The notes beneath the pieces were generated by a model. It was not told the origin of the DNA. It saw only the letters and a program-made list of their open reading frames with translations, and did not search any database. Source: Dyella_B acidisoli (lineage in GTDB: Bacteria; Pseudomonadota; Gammaproteobacteria; Xanthomonadales; Rhodanobacteraceae). Taken from it: a DNA stretch of 64,000 bases. How positions within the stretch are numbered: position 1 is the first letter of the stretch; the number at the start of each line of letters is the position of its first letter. This document shows positions 52,421 to 61,847 of this stretch, piece after piece. The stretch covers positions 2,418,001-2,482,000 of the forward strand of contig NZ_CP064031.1 in the NCBI RefSeq assembly GCF_049532895.1. Reading direction: 5' to 3'. Both the position numbers and the translations under genes were made by a program.

Positions 52421-55400
52421 TCAAAAAGTCGCGCGGAACACCATCTCGTAGCGCCGGTCGGCGACGAACCAACCACGGTTGTACAAGCGGCTATCCACTA
52501 GGCCATTGCCGTAGCTGGTTGGCCCCATCAGGGTACGCACCTTGGCGTTGTTCAGATTGTTCATCTGCAGGCCCACTTGCATGTTTTTGTCGATGCGATA
52601 AAACACCGAGGTGTCCAGCTGCCCGTAGTTATCGGACCAGGTCGGTAGGTGTGTGGACACGTCACTGGTGGTCAGTAGATAGCGCGAGCGCCAGTTCCAC
52701 GCCACGCGCGCCGACCAATCACCCTTCTCGTACATGCCCACCAGGTTGTAGCTTCGCTTAGAGATGCCGGTCATCGGCAAGTCCACACCGATCACGGTGG
52801 CGTTGGTATACGGATTAGTGGCGGTGTTGACGCCCCCATTGCTATCCAGGTACGTGAAGTTGGCCTGCACGCCAAAGCCCTTCATCCAGCTTGGCAGGAA
52901 ATCGAAGAACTGGTTGTAGCCCACTTCCGCGCCGCGCAGCGTACCGGTACCAATGTTGTACGGCCGAGTAATCTGGAACTGCTGGCCGTTGTAGATCTCC
53001 GGGACAGTCTCCTGCGCGATGTAGTTGTGGATGTCCTTGTAGAATGTCGTGGCGTACAGCATGCCGGTGTTGGAGAAGTACCACTCCAGCGCGGTGTCGT
53101 ATTGAGTGGCGCGCTCCGGTTTGAGGTAGGGGTTGCCGGCCAGGCCGTTCCACTGCACCACTTTCGAGTTATCCGCATTCAGCACGTAGCCCAATTGCAC
53201 GAACGACTGCATGTTAGTGAAGCTCGGCCGCGCAATCGCCTTGGACGCCGCGATGCGCCATTGCAGGTCGTCGGTCAGCTTGAGCCGCAGATTGAGGCTG
53301 GGCAGCGCGTCTTGGTAATGAGTGCGCGCGTTGATCGGCAGGTAGCCGCCGTTCCAAATCGCTTTCTGGGCATCCGGGACGCCCGTGCCACTGAGATTGA
53401 GCAGCTGCACGACGCCATTGGTGTCCACATCGGTACGCACCACTCGTAGGCCGACATTGCCGTCGAACGGGATGCCGAGGGCGGTGTCATTGCCGAAATA
53501 CAGAATGCCGTAGGCGGCCTTGGTCTTCTCGCCCTGGTCATTGAGGTCGGCCGGCGTGAACTGCACCGGGCTCCAGGCCGACGTCGACGACACGCCCATC
53601 GGATGCAGAATGCCGTAGGCTGAGGCGTAGTTCTCCACCAGTGAGCTGCTGGGGAAGTATAGCGGCGTCGGAATCTTCACGTTGCCGCGGAAGAAGTTCG
53701 AGAACGAGTACAACGTCGCGTTCGCCGGGTAATAGTTGAGGCTCGCGACCGTGCTTGGCGTGCCCACCGACGCCCAGCTGGCCGTGATCACGCCCCAGTT
53801 GTAAGACGTGCTGATGTTGTTCTCGGTGCGGTTGGTGGCTCGCAGGCCCATCTTGAAGTACTTAAACAAGCTGCTGTCCTGGAAGTCGTACTCCAGATCC
53901 AGGCGGAAGGCGCGATCCATGCCCACCTCCTCCTCGCGGTGATCCATCGCTGCGTACCAGAAGTAGTTGGCCGGGTTGGACGTGTAGCTGGCCGGACTTG
54001 CCGAAACCAGCGGCATGCCACCGCTGCCGGTGGTGTTGAGGTACATCCCTGGCAGGTAGATCATCTGAAACGCCGTGAAATCCAGCTCTTTGCTGGTGGA
54101 CTTCACGAACTGGACGTCACCGGTCAACAACACGTGGTCGTTGAGATTGTACTTGAAGCCGTTCGAGAAGTCGGTGGTGACGGTAGCCTGTGTCTGGTAG
54201 CGCGTGTCCGTATCAAAACCCACACCACCTTTGCTCAGGCGATTGTTCCAAGCGATGGAACTAAGAGAGCCGCGTTGGAACACGCCCTGGCTGTTGTAAT
54301 CGAAGGTGGTGCCAGTGGCCGGGTCGATGTCGAAGCTGGTGTCGCTGAAGATCGCGCCATGCTCCAGCCAAGACATGTCGTAGCGTGAGCGGATGAACTG
54401 GGAGGTGAACTCCAGGTCCTTGGTCGGACGCCACTGGAAGGCACCGGAAATACCAATGCGGCGGCGTTTGAAATTCAACGCGCGCCAATCGGCGCCACCC
54501 GGCACGTATACCGTGCTCAAGCCGCTTCCGGCAGTCGCCGCTGCATCGGAGCGCATGGTGAATGGCTCAAGCTGGATGCCATCGGTCCGGGTGGCCAGTT
54601 CCGAGTAGGAGACATCGATCAGCGCGCCGAACTCACCCCAGTTCTCGGTCTTCCAGCGATTGCTGTACAGGAAAGACGCCGACGGCTTGCTTTTGTGCGA
54701 CAGGTCACCTTCGTTGATGCCGTAAGAGAAACCGATCACCTGCCCCGGCGAATCGAATGGCAGGCGCGTGCGCAAATTGACCGTGCCGCCGATGCCACCC
54801 TCGATCAGCTCCGCCGACGGGTTCTTGTACACATCCACGCCGGCCAGCAGTTCCGCCGGCACGTCCTCGAAATTCAGCGAGCGGCCGCTGTTGGAGGAAA
54901 AGCTGTCACGACCATTCAACAACGATTCCACCTGTGTGAGGCCACGGACGGACACGTTGCTGCCTTCGGCCGAGGGATGATCCGGATCGTTGGCCGAGAG
55001 GAAGTGATCGATGGTAACTCCGCTAATGCGTTGCAGGGTCTCGGTCACGCTGCGATCAGGAAGGGCGTTGATGTCGACGGCGGTGACCGAGTCGACTATC
55101 TGGTCCGCGTTCTGCTTCAGTAATTGCGCCGACTCCAGGCTGGCACGGATGCCGGTCACGGTGACGCCTTCGAGGTTCTTGGCGCCCTTGGCGTTGGCGT
55201 TGGCGTCGGCGCGGACTGCATCAACATTTGTTTGAGAAAAGGAAATTTCAGTCGCCGTTCCAACTTTTAGTTCAACACCTGAACGCTTATCGACTTCACT
55301 TCCGTCGCGCAGAAGTGTGATTATATAGTTACCCAATGGAAGAGATTTGACTGAATAACGTCCACTTCTGTCCACTGATACTTCTCGTGTAAGTCCAGTG

Positions 55401-55570
55401 GTACTTTTGATAAGGATAGTTTCTCCACTTGCGACTGGTGCTTGGCCAAAAATAGATCCGGTCGTCGCTTGACCGTAAGTCATTCCAGCAGAGCCAAGGC
55501 CAATGGCAAGCACTAGTGTTTTGGGTTGAAGAAAAAACGATGACGTCAAGTGACGCCAAGTCGTAGACAT
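52421..55570 (-). CDS. TonB-dependent receptor B
   Basis: Protein of 1049 aa. Residues 1-112 (signal peptide and carboxypeptidase-regulatory-like domain) match receptor A at 39.1 kb. A short Ala/Asn linker (ADANANAKGAKN) then leads to a different receptor: VTVTGIRASLESAQLLKQNA, DSVTAVDINALPDRSVTETL, RISGVTIDHF, SNVSVRGLTQVESLLNGRDS, and GVDVYKNPSAELIEGGIGGT. This plug type is common in Xanthomonadales sugar-related receptors. The barrel ends ADRRYEMVFRATF with the proper terminal Phe. Part of its middle is duplicated as a dead fragment at 18.4 kb. No sugar-degrading partner gene is adjacent. Confidence 0.92.
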   Translation of the reverse strand: MSTTWRHLTSSFFLQPKTLVLAIGLGSAGMTYGQATTGSIFGQAPVASGETILIKSTTGLTREVSVDRSGRYSVKSLPLGNYIITLLRDGSEVDKRSGVELKVGTATEISFSQTNVDAVRADANANAKGAKNLEGVTVTGIRASLESAQLLKQNADQIVDSVTAVDINALPDRSVTETLQRISGVTIDHFLSANDPDHPSAEGSNVSVRGLTQVESLLNGRDSFSSNSGRSLNFEDVPAELLAGVDVYKNPSAELIEGGIGGTVNLRTRLPFDSPGQVIGFSYGINEGDLSHKSKPSASFLYSNRWKTENWGEFGALIDVSYSELATRTDGIQLEPFTMRSDAAATAGSGLSTVYVPGGADWRALNFKRRRIGISGAFQWRPTKDLEFTSQFIRSRYDMSWLEHGAIFSDTSFDIDPATGTTFDYNSQGVFQRGSLSSIAWNNRLSKGGVGFDTDTRYQTQATVTTDFSNGFKYNLNDHVLLTGDVQFVKSTSKELDFTAFQMIYLPGMYLNTTGSGGMPLVSASPASYTSNPANYFWYAAMDHREEEVGMDRAFRLDLEYDFQDSSLFKYFKMGLRATNRTENNISTSYNWGVITASWASVGTPSTVASLNYYPANATLYSFSNFFRGNVKIPTPLYFPSSSLVENYASAYGILHPMGVSSTSAWSPVQFTPADLNDQGEKTKAAYGILYFGNDTALGIPFDGNVGLRVVRTDVDTNGVVQLLNLSGTGVPDAQKAIWNGGYLPINARTHYQDALPSLNLRLKLTDDLQWRIAASKAIARPSFTNMQSFVQLGYVLNADNSKVVQWNGLAGNPYLKPERATQYDTALEWYFSNTGMLYATTFYKDIHNYIAQETVPEIYNGQQFQITRPYNIGTGTLRGAEVGYNQFFDFLPSWMKGFGVQANFTYLDSNGGVNTATNPYTNATVIGVDLPMTGISKRSYNLVGMYEKGDWSARVAWNWRSRYLLTTSDVSTHLPTWSDNYGQLDTSVFYRIDKNMQVGLQMNNLNNAKVRTLMGPTSYGNGLVDSRLYNRGWFVADRRYEMVFRATF

Positions 55571-55864
55571 GTTAGCCCCCCGAGGACAATTGTTTGAAAG
55601 GCCTATTTAAAGGCCTTTTGTGTGCTTATTTAACGCATTGGAAATCGAAACAGTTGCAGTTTTGATTCATACGATTTCGGATATGCGTTGCGAAGACCAA
55701 TGAGAAGCTAACGTGACAATTGGCGATGCATCAATGTCTCATTGGGACAATCACTATGTCACTGCAGTCAATGCAAGCCATATGGTTATTAGAGTATTAA
55801 CGCATAGTTTATAATTGAGAAATTGTTCTTAAACGTGTTAAATATGACCACTATATAGTCGTCT
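55223..55864 (-). repeat. Inverted ~670-bp repeat, right copy: promoter plus receptor N-terminus
   Basis: Partner of 38787-39459 in opposite orientation. It contains the same upstream blocks, the hairpin AAAGGCCT-N6-AGGCCTTT about 30 nt before the start, and the common first ~115 codons. Similarity stops within the codons after TATEISF. Confidence 0.85.
55576..55581 (-). promoter_or_regulatory. Poly-G ribosome-binding site of receptor B
   Basis: Six G on the minus strand, 5 nt before ATG 55570, inside TCCTCGGGGGGCTAAC. One G fewer than the sister gene at 39112. Confidence 0.6.
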
Positions 55865-56228
55865 ATTATTTCCCGGTAAAAGAATGAAGCGGGGCGCTTT
55901 TGCGCGAAGGAAAAGATCTCTGCGGGTTCACCACTACAACACCCATCGTCCGCATAGTGCGCTCAACTATCAACCACCGGCTCCGCAGTCCGTCCGGCCC
56001 AAACTACTTCAATCTGTGAGGCTTGCTGCTTAAACTGACTTCACATCTGGACCGGTTAATGCAGGCCAGTCCAGGTTGTCTTGGCCAACGCCATCTTGCC
56101 GATTATCGAGTGAAGGGGCACTTGCATTCCGCATGCATCATGTTGACGACAGCGTCATGGTCAGGCATAGCATGGGGTGCTCGACGCTCTTGCAACGAGA
56201 GAAGGATACTTGGTGAATCATTCACTAA
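55865..56228. other. Intergenic, no gene recognised
   Basis: Between the receptor B promoter and the transposon block. GGGG followed by a 38-nt stretch ending near 56212 could be a Tn3-type end, but no matching inverted copy is in the window. Confidence 0.35.
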
Positions 56229-56324
56229 GAAGCCAATTTCAAATCACGTTGGGACAACCTGTTGCCCGCTTCAATATTTTCGGCGACTTCATCACCAGCC
56301 GTTAACGTCTTGAACATCACGCTC
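56229..56324 (+). repeat. ~95-bp direct repeat, copy 1 (candidate recombination site)
   Basis: GAAGCCAATTTC-A-TCAC-TTG-GACAA ... ATCACCA-CCGTTAACG ... CACGCTC matches 60343-60437 in order and length (96 versus 95 bp). Such sites precede recombinase genes in Tn3-family elements that use tyrosine recombinases. It sits about 310 bp before the first transposase. Confidence 0.6.
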
Positions 56325-56442
56325 TTCTACGTTTCTGGAGTTCACGTTTTCCCGCAAAAAACTGTGCATCGGGTGAAATCACGGTCCGAGGGCGTTTCTG
56401 TACTGGAGCGACTAGCGGATGACATCTTCAAAGGGAAAGGTC

Positions 56443-56530
56443 ATGCCATCTAACCCTGTCCTGATCGGCGGCGATAACCGCTCTGGCGCTACGCTGCTCA
56501 GCGCTCTGCTCGACTCACGTCCTGGTCGAA
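56443..56530 (+). pseudogene. N-terminal scrap of a sulfotransferase
   Basis: From ATG 56443 (AAAGGTC upstream) one reads MPSNPVLIGGDNRSGATLLS then ALLDSRPG, the 5'-phosphosulfate-binding loop (G-x-x-RSGTTLLS-x-LLDSHP) of PAPS sulfotransferases. The match ends after about 28 codons. A following frame shift gives LVERFGLNRGDVQTLVTRVM..-stop, perhaps another gene end. The sulfotransferase was probably cut by the transposon or by a deletion. Confidence 0.6.
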
Positions 56531-56633
56531 CGTTTCGGTCTCAACCGTGGCGACGTGCAGACCTTGGTGACGCGTGTAATGGCCAAGCATTAACCAACAA
56601 CTTCTATAACGATTGTGTTTCTAAGGCGGTGTC

Positions 56634-59627
56634 ATGCCAGTTAGTTACCTTACGGAAGAACAGCGCGATAGCTATGGGAAATTCAATGGCACTCCTTCTC
56701 AAGATGAAATGGCTCGTTATTTTCATTTGGATGATCAAGACAAAGCTTTTATCGGCCGGAAGCGTGGCCACATCAACCGCCTTGGCATTGCCTTGCAACT
56801 TACAACATTACGCTTTCTTGGCTCTATCCCAGAAGATGTTTCACATATACCACCAGCCGTCGTTGCTACTGTTGCACGTCAATTAGGCATTACCGATGAA
56901 AAACCTTCGATCGAAAACTACTGGGTAGCTGATGTAAGGTGGGATCATCAGGCAGATGTTCGTCATCATTATGGGTATGTCGATATATCAGATCCACCCA
57001 TCGGCTTTCGGCTTGGTCGTTGGCTGTATGCAATATGCTGGACAGGCACCGAACGGCCAAGCGTACTGTTTGAACGAGCTACAGCATGGTTACTAACCCA
57101 TAAAGTACTCTTGCCTGGCCGTACAACGCTTGAGCGCTTCGTAGCGAGCATCCGTTCACGCGTCGAAAATCAACTGTGGCGACGCTTGGCGAAAAATCTC
57201 ACCGAAGAGCATCGCTCCCGTCTAGAACAACTACTTGTCACTCAGGTAGGCAGCCGCCGGTCTCTATTAGATCATCTAAGAACTGGCCCCGTTCGCGTAA
57301 GCGGGCCGGCACTCATCCAGGCATTAGCGCGTCTTGGGACGGTTCGAGAACTAGGCATCGACTTGCCGGTAGCCGCGCATCTTCCTCATAGCCGCATCAC
57401 GACGTTGGCGCGTTTTGCAAGTGCCGCCAAAGCGGCTGCAGTCGGGCGGCTACCTGAACTGCGTCGTATGGCTACCCTAGCCGCCTTTGTTCACTGCCTT
57501 GAAGCGACCGCCCATGACGATGCGGTGGAAGTGCTGGAAATGCTACTTCGAGATGTTTTCGCCACGGCTCGCAAAGAGGATCGAAAGACGCGCCTGCGCA
57601 CGATTAAAGATCTGGACAAGGCAGCCGCGCTGCTGGCCGATGCATGCCAGGTCGTTCTTGATACGCAACTTGCCGATGAAAACGTACGTAACGAGCTATT
57701 CGCCAAGGTTCCTCGTCCTATGCTGAGCCAGGCGCTTCAGGAGGTTATCAACCTTATTCGGCCGCCTGATGATGTTTTTTACAATGAATTGAGCGACCGC
57801 TATCGACGCATACGTCGCTTCCTGCCATTCGTACTGGAGAGCTTGCAATTTGGCGCCTCACCGGCAGGCATGCCGGTGGTGGCGGCATATGAATGGCTTC
57901 GCACACACCCCGGACGCTTCAAAGACGATGACGACGTGCCTCGCGACGTTATCCGCAAGCGGTGGGCACGCTACGTCATTCGCGAAGACGGAACCATAGA
58001 CCACCGTGCATACACCTTCTGCGTGCTTGATGAACTTAAAATCGCACTCCATCGACGTGATGTCTACATCACGCCAAGCTGGAAGTACGCCGATCCACGT
58101 GCCGGCTTGTTGAAGGGGGACGAATGGGAGAACAGTCGCCCAATCATCTGTCGAACATTGAACCTTTCGCCTATCGCCTCCCCTACCCTTACTGCCATCA
58201 CACGCGAACTGGACGAGACCTACCGATCAGTGGCACTTCGATTGCCGAACAACCCTGACGTCCGCTTTGAAGGCGATGGTGACCTGGTTATCACTCCACT
58301 CGATAAGTTGGATGAGCCAGAATCCCTCATTGCGCTTCGTGCTGCGGTCAATGCGCGGATGCCTCGCGTAGATATCGAAGAGGTGCTGCTGGAAATCGCA
58401 ACACGGACTGGTTTTACGGATGCGTTCACCCATTTGACCGAGCGCTCGGCACGTGCCGCAGACCTCCCAATCAGCGTTTGTGCCGTATTGCTTGCCGAAG
58501 CTTGCAACACGGGCTTTGAACCCTTTATACGTGCGGATGTTCCTGCCTTAAAGCGATCGCGCCTTCTCTGGGTCGACCAAAACTACTTTCGAGACGAAAC
58601 CATTACGACAGCTAGCGCGGCGCTCGTCTCCGCACAAAACCACATCGCACTTGCCCATGCGTGGGGTGGCGGTGAAGTGGCCTCCGCAGATGGCATGCGA
58701 TTCGTTGTACCTGTGAGGACTGTGCATGCCGCCGCGAATCCGAAGTATTTCGGCAGGGAGCGCGGTGTGACGTGGTATAACCTCGTTTCAGATCAATTTA
58801 CCGGTCTCAACGACATCACCGTGCCGGGTACGTTACGCGATAGTTTGGTTTTACTCGGTGTAGTACTTGAACAGCCCACCGAGCTTCAACCTACACAAAT
58901 CATGACCGATACCGGTGCCTACAGCGACGTAGTGTTCGGCCTGTTTCGATTACTAGGCTACCGGTTCTGCCCGAGGTTGGCTGATGTTGGTGGCACACGC
59001 TTTTGGCGCATAGATGCCAACGCAGATTACGGCGAGCTAAATGCGATTTCCAGGCACCGGATCAACATGGGTCTGATTGAAGAGCATTGGGACGATATTC
59101 TCCGTCTCGTCGGGTCCTTGAAATTGGGCACTATTTCCGCCCATGGCATCATGCGTACCTTGCAAATTGGTGATCGCCCTACCGGCTTGGCTCGAGCTAT
59201 CGCCGAATTTGGGCGCATTGAGAAGACACTTCACACGCTTACCTACATCGATGATGAAGCGAAGCGGCGCGGCACCCTCACCCAACTCAACCGTGGTGAA
59301 GGGCGCCACAGCGTAGCGCGCGCGATATTCCATGGTAAACGAGGAGAGCTGCGTCAGCGCTATCAGGAAGGTCAAGAAGATCAACTGGGAGCACTCGGCT
59401 TAGTGCTAAATATCGTGGTGTTGTGGAACACCATTTATATGGAAGCAATCTTGGATCAATTGCGCAGCGAGGATTTTCCAGTGAAAAGCGAAGACGTAGA
59501 GCGGCTGTCACCACTGATCCATGAACACATCAACATGCTTGGTCGCTACTCCTTTGCAGTGCCAGAGGCGGTGAGTCGGGGTGAGTTGAGGCCCCTGCGC
59601 AATCCTGCTGAAGACGACTCAGACTAA
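56634..59627 (+). CDS. tnpA: Tn3-family transposase TnpA (first)
   Basis: Protein of 997 aa, full family length; AAGG 7 nt before ATG. The N-terminus (YLTEEQRDSYGKFNGTPSQD, EMARYFHLDDQDKAFIGRKR) is the DUF4158 end-binding region. The catalytic core has TDTGAYSDVVFGLFRLLGYR with Asp ~759 and LNRGEGRHSVARAIFHGKRG with the catalytic Glu, and ends LGALGLVLNIVVLWNTIYME. It cuts and joins Tn3 ends in a replicative, cointegrate-forming way. Intact, so potentially active if its ends are present. Confidence 0.94.
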   Translation: MPVSYLTEEQRDSYGKFNGTPSQDEMARYFHLDDQDKAFIGRKRGHINRLGIALQLTTLRFLGSIPEDVSHIPPAVVATVARQLGITDEKPSIENYWVADVRWDHQADVRHHYGYVDISDPPIGFRLGRWLYAICWTGTERPSVLFERATAWLLTHKVLLPGRTTLERFVASIRSRVENQLWRRLAKNLTEEHRSRLEQLLVTQVGSRRSLLDHLRTGPVRVSGPALIQALARLGTVRELGIDLPVAAHLPHSRITTLARFASAAKAAAVGRLPELRRMATLAAFVHCLEATAHDDAVEVLEMLLRDVFATARKEDRKTRLRTIKDLDKAAALLADACQVVLDTQLADENVRNELFAKVPRPMLSQALQEVINLIRPPDDVFYNELSDRYRRIRRFLPFVLESLQFGASPAGMPVVAAYEWLRTHPGRFKDDDDVPRDVIRKRWARYVIREDGTIDHRAYTFCVLDELKIALHRRDVYITPSWKYADPRAGLLKGDEWENSRPIICRTLNLSPIASPTLTAITRELDETYRSVALRLPNNPDVRFEGDGDLVITPLDKLDEPESLIALRAAVNARMPRVDIEEVLLEIATRTGFTDAFTHLTERSARAADLPISVCAVLLAEACNTGFEPFIRADVPALKRSRLLWVDQNYFRDETITTASAALVSAQNHIALAHAWGGGEVASADGMRFVVPVRTVHAAANPKYFGRERGVTWYNLVSDQFTGLNDITVPGTLRDSLVLLGVVLEQPTELQPTQIMTDTGAYSDVVFGLFRLLGYRFCPRLADVGGTRFWRIDANADYGELNAISRHRINMGLIEEHWDDILRLVGSLKLGTISAHGIMRTLQIGDRPTGLARAIAEFGRIEKTLHTLTYIDDEAKRRGTLTQLNRGEGRHSVARAIFHGKRGELRQRYQEGQEDQLGALGLVLNIVVLWNTIYMEAILDQLRSEDFPVKSEDVERLSPLIHEHINMLGRYSFAVPEAVSRGELRPLRNPAEDDSD

Positions 59628-59649
59628 TACAGGGTAGAAAGATGCGGCC

Positions 59650-60183
59650 ATGGAACGATCTTCTCATGCCATTGATTTAATTGATAAATTAAGCCTTATA
59701 ACTGTTTTACGTTCCATTGCTCCCCAAACCCCTATCACCACGGTGTGGTCGCACGGCGTCTTCAATAACCTGCCGAGCGCACCACTGGTCGTCCCGTCGT
59801 TCAACTATCAGGCAGGTCATCGCTATGTACTCGTCCCTGGCGCTATTTACGACACGGCGTGGAGCGACCCCGCGCACCCGATTCTTACGACCTACATTTT
59901 GCGCAACGGAAAATTCGTCGACAAAAACGTCGCCGAGGCAGCTGACGAGGCTAACGCAGAAACGAATGAACTCGCCTTCATGGAACAACAAAAACGGGAC
60001 AGGCCGCGCATTATGAAAAAAGGTGCGGAAGTGTGTTTACGCGGCAGGAATGGCGTAGCGAATCACGGATATGTTGAGGACGTGACCGATGAGAAGATCG
60101 AGATCCGCCTCAGCAGCTGGCAAGGGAATGACCGCGATGTGTGGGACTTCCCTAACCAGTGGTTCTTGTGTGGCCACAACTGA
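59650..60183 (+). CDS. Unknown transposon passenger protein
   Basis: Protein of 177 aa, 22 bp after tnpA, probably co-transcribed. No domain is recognised. The first half has paired strands (HRYVLVPGAIYDTAWSDPAH PILT), the middle is a charged helix (EAADEANAETNELAFMEQQK), and the end is a small strand-rich unit (VCLRGRNGVANHGYVEDVTD EKIEI). No signal peptide. A role in the transposon (regulation or target choice) is only a guess. Confidence 0.55.
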   Translation: MERSSHAIDLIDKLSLITVLRSIAPQTPITTVWSHGVFNNLPSAPLVVPSFNYQAGHRYVLVPGAIYDTAWSDPAHPILTTYILRNGKFVDKNVAEAADEANAETNELAFMEQQKRDRPRIMKKGAEVCLRGRNGVANHGYVEDVTDEKIEIRLSSWQGNDRDVWDFPNQWFLCGHN

Positions 60184-60342
60184 CGCTACTGTCCTCAGCC
60201 GCCAGATCAGAATACATCACGGCCCAAAGCCATCCATAGCATCTCGCACTTAGCACTGGGTTGGCCGGTTCAATGCGCATTTAAACGAGGCATTAAGCAA
60301 TCCATATGACGGAATTGCTCCTCTGCACACACCATTCGTCAC

Positions 60343-60437
60343 GAAGCCAATTTCCAGTCACTTTGAGACAATGTGCTGCATATGTCTCATTTGAAATAGC
60401 TCTATCACCACCCGTTAACGCATTGGCCGCCACGCTC
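60343..60437 (+). repeat. ~95-bp direct repeat, copy 2, just upstream of the tyrosine recombinase
   Basis: Partner of 56229-56324. It ends about 80 bp before the recombinase start, the usual place of an internal resolution site in Tn4430-like elements. Recombination between the two copies would remove the first transposase and its passenger as a circle. Confidence 0.6.
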
Positions 60438-60518
60438 TAATCCATTTACGGGGAAAGTCACTACCGGCTTCTCTGCAAGGAATCCACATCGCTGCAGATA
60501 ACCCGCCCGCCACATACA

Positions 60519-61829
60519 ATGATGTCGGTAACCTCCATGTCGTCGGTACAAACTAAGCACGTACCATTTATGGCTGATATCCATCGTTATCTCGAAGCTG
60601 CGACGCGTGACAATACGCAACGCAGTTACGCGTCAGCCGTTCGGCATTTCGAAGTGGAATGGGGTGGTCACCTACCCACTACGGCGGACGAGGTGGCGCG
60701 CTATCTCGCCGACCACGCCAACCAACTTTCGATCAATACGCTCAGACAGCGCTTGGCGGCATTGGCGCAATGGCACAGCGAGCAGGGCTTTGCCGACCCG
60801 ACGCGCTCCTCGCTCGTGAGGAAGGTGCTGAAGGGCATCAAGGCGCTGCATCCGTCGGTCGAAAAACAGGCAGTGCCACTGCAACTCAATGAACTTGGAA
60901 GGGTGGCGGACTGGCTAGACACTGCAGCAACCAACGCAAATGAGCGTGGCGACACGGTGCGCACCATGCAGTATTTGCGCGATCGGGCCTTAATTCTGCT
61001 GGGCTTCTGGCGAGGGTTCCGCGCCGACGAATTGATTCGCCTGCGCATTGAACATATCGATCTACGGCCAGGCGATGGTCTTACTCTGTTTCTTTCACGC
61101 AGCAAGACCGATCGCGACAATAATGGCCAGTCGTTCAAAGTACCTGCATTGTCGCGATGGTGTCCAGTCGACGCCACGCAAGCCTGGATAGTAGCGTCGG
61201 GGCGAGCAGAAGGCCCACTATTCTCCCGCATCAACCGCTGGGGAGCGTTGAGCGACGCCCCCCTAGACGTCGATAGCATCGTACCTATCCTACGACGCGC
61301 CTTTGCTCATGCTGGCCTGGGGCAAGCGGACGCGTACAGCGGTCATTCCCTGCGCCGGGGTTTTGCCAACTGGGCCAATGCCAACGGCTGGGATATCAAG
61401 AGCCTGATGGCGTATGTCGGATGGCGTAAGGTCGACACGGTCATGCGTTACGTGGACGCCAGCATGCCGTTTATGCCGGCCAGTACTGACGCACGTTCAC
61501 CACAACTAACTGTGACATCCACGCCCTCCCCAAATGCCACGATGCCCCAGGTGGATCTCGTGGCGCAATTTTCGCTGACTTCCTATACCAATAGTCTGCG
61601 TCAGCGCGCTAAGGCTCGAAAACTAATCGAGGAGGCTTGTCTAGCGCGACACCGCGCACAGCGCGCGGACACGGACGGTTATCGCTTTCACATTCAGATC
61701 CCCGACGACGCCGAATTTGAGGAAGCGATTGCGACTGTTCTTGACGACATGTATCGCATCGCCAACAACCATGGCTGCTACCTTGAGGCCACGATAAGCG
61801 AAAAGAAAGGCAGTCGCAGCTGGGAATAG
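60519..61829 (+). CDS. Tyrosine recombinase of a Tn3-family element (TnpI/TnpS-like)
   Basis: Frame of 436 codons; a start at ATG 60522 or 60570 (MADIHRYLEAATRDNTQRSY) is also possible. The SAM-like core-binding domain covers ~20-125. The catalytic domain shows Arg in GFWRGFRADELIRLR, HSLRRGFANWAN (H-x-x-R), GWRKVDTVMRYVD (second Trp/His position and nucleophile Tyr). A C-terminal extension of about 100 residues (from LTSYTNSLRQRAKARKLIEE) is not part of the standard fold. Such enzymes resolve cointegrates of Tn3 elements at a site upstream of their gene. It lies 18 bp before the second transposase. Confidence 0.85.
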   Translation: MMSVTSMSSVQTKHVPFMADIHRYLEAATRDNTQRSYASAVRHFEVEWGGHLPTTADEVARYLADHANQLSINTLRQRLAALAQWHSEQGFADPTRSSLVRKVLKGIKALHPSVEKQAVPLQLNELGRVADWLDTAATNANERGDTVRTMQYLRDRALILLGFWRGFRADELIRLRIEHIDLRPGDGLTLFLSRSKTDRDNNGQSFKVPALSRWCPVDATQAWIVASGRAEGPLFSRINRWGALSDAPLDVDSIVPILRRAFAHAGLGQADAYSGHSLRRGFANWANANGWDIKSLMAYVGWRKVDTVMRYVDASMPFMPASTDARSPQLTVTSTPSPNATMPQVDLVAQFSLTSYTNSLRQRAKARKLIEEACLARHRAQRADTDGYRFHIQIPDDAEFEEAIATVLDDMYRIANNHGCYLEATISEKKGSRSWE

Positions 61830-61847
61830 GTCAGGACAGACCCATCA

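Noticed and set aside
53939..54388. Rightward 149-codon frame
   Set aside because: Antisense to the barrel of receptor B; no family features.
56185..56225. GGGG-starting ~38-nt stretch as a Tn3 terminal inverted repeat
   Set aside because: No inverted partner found in the window and it lacks the usual conserved inner end; kept only as a remark.
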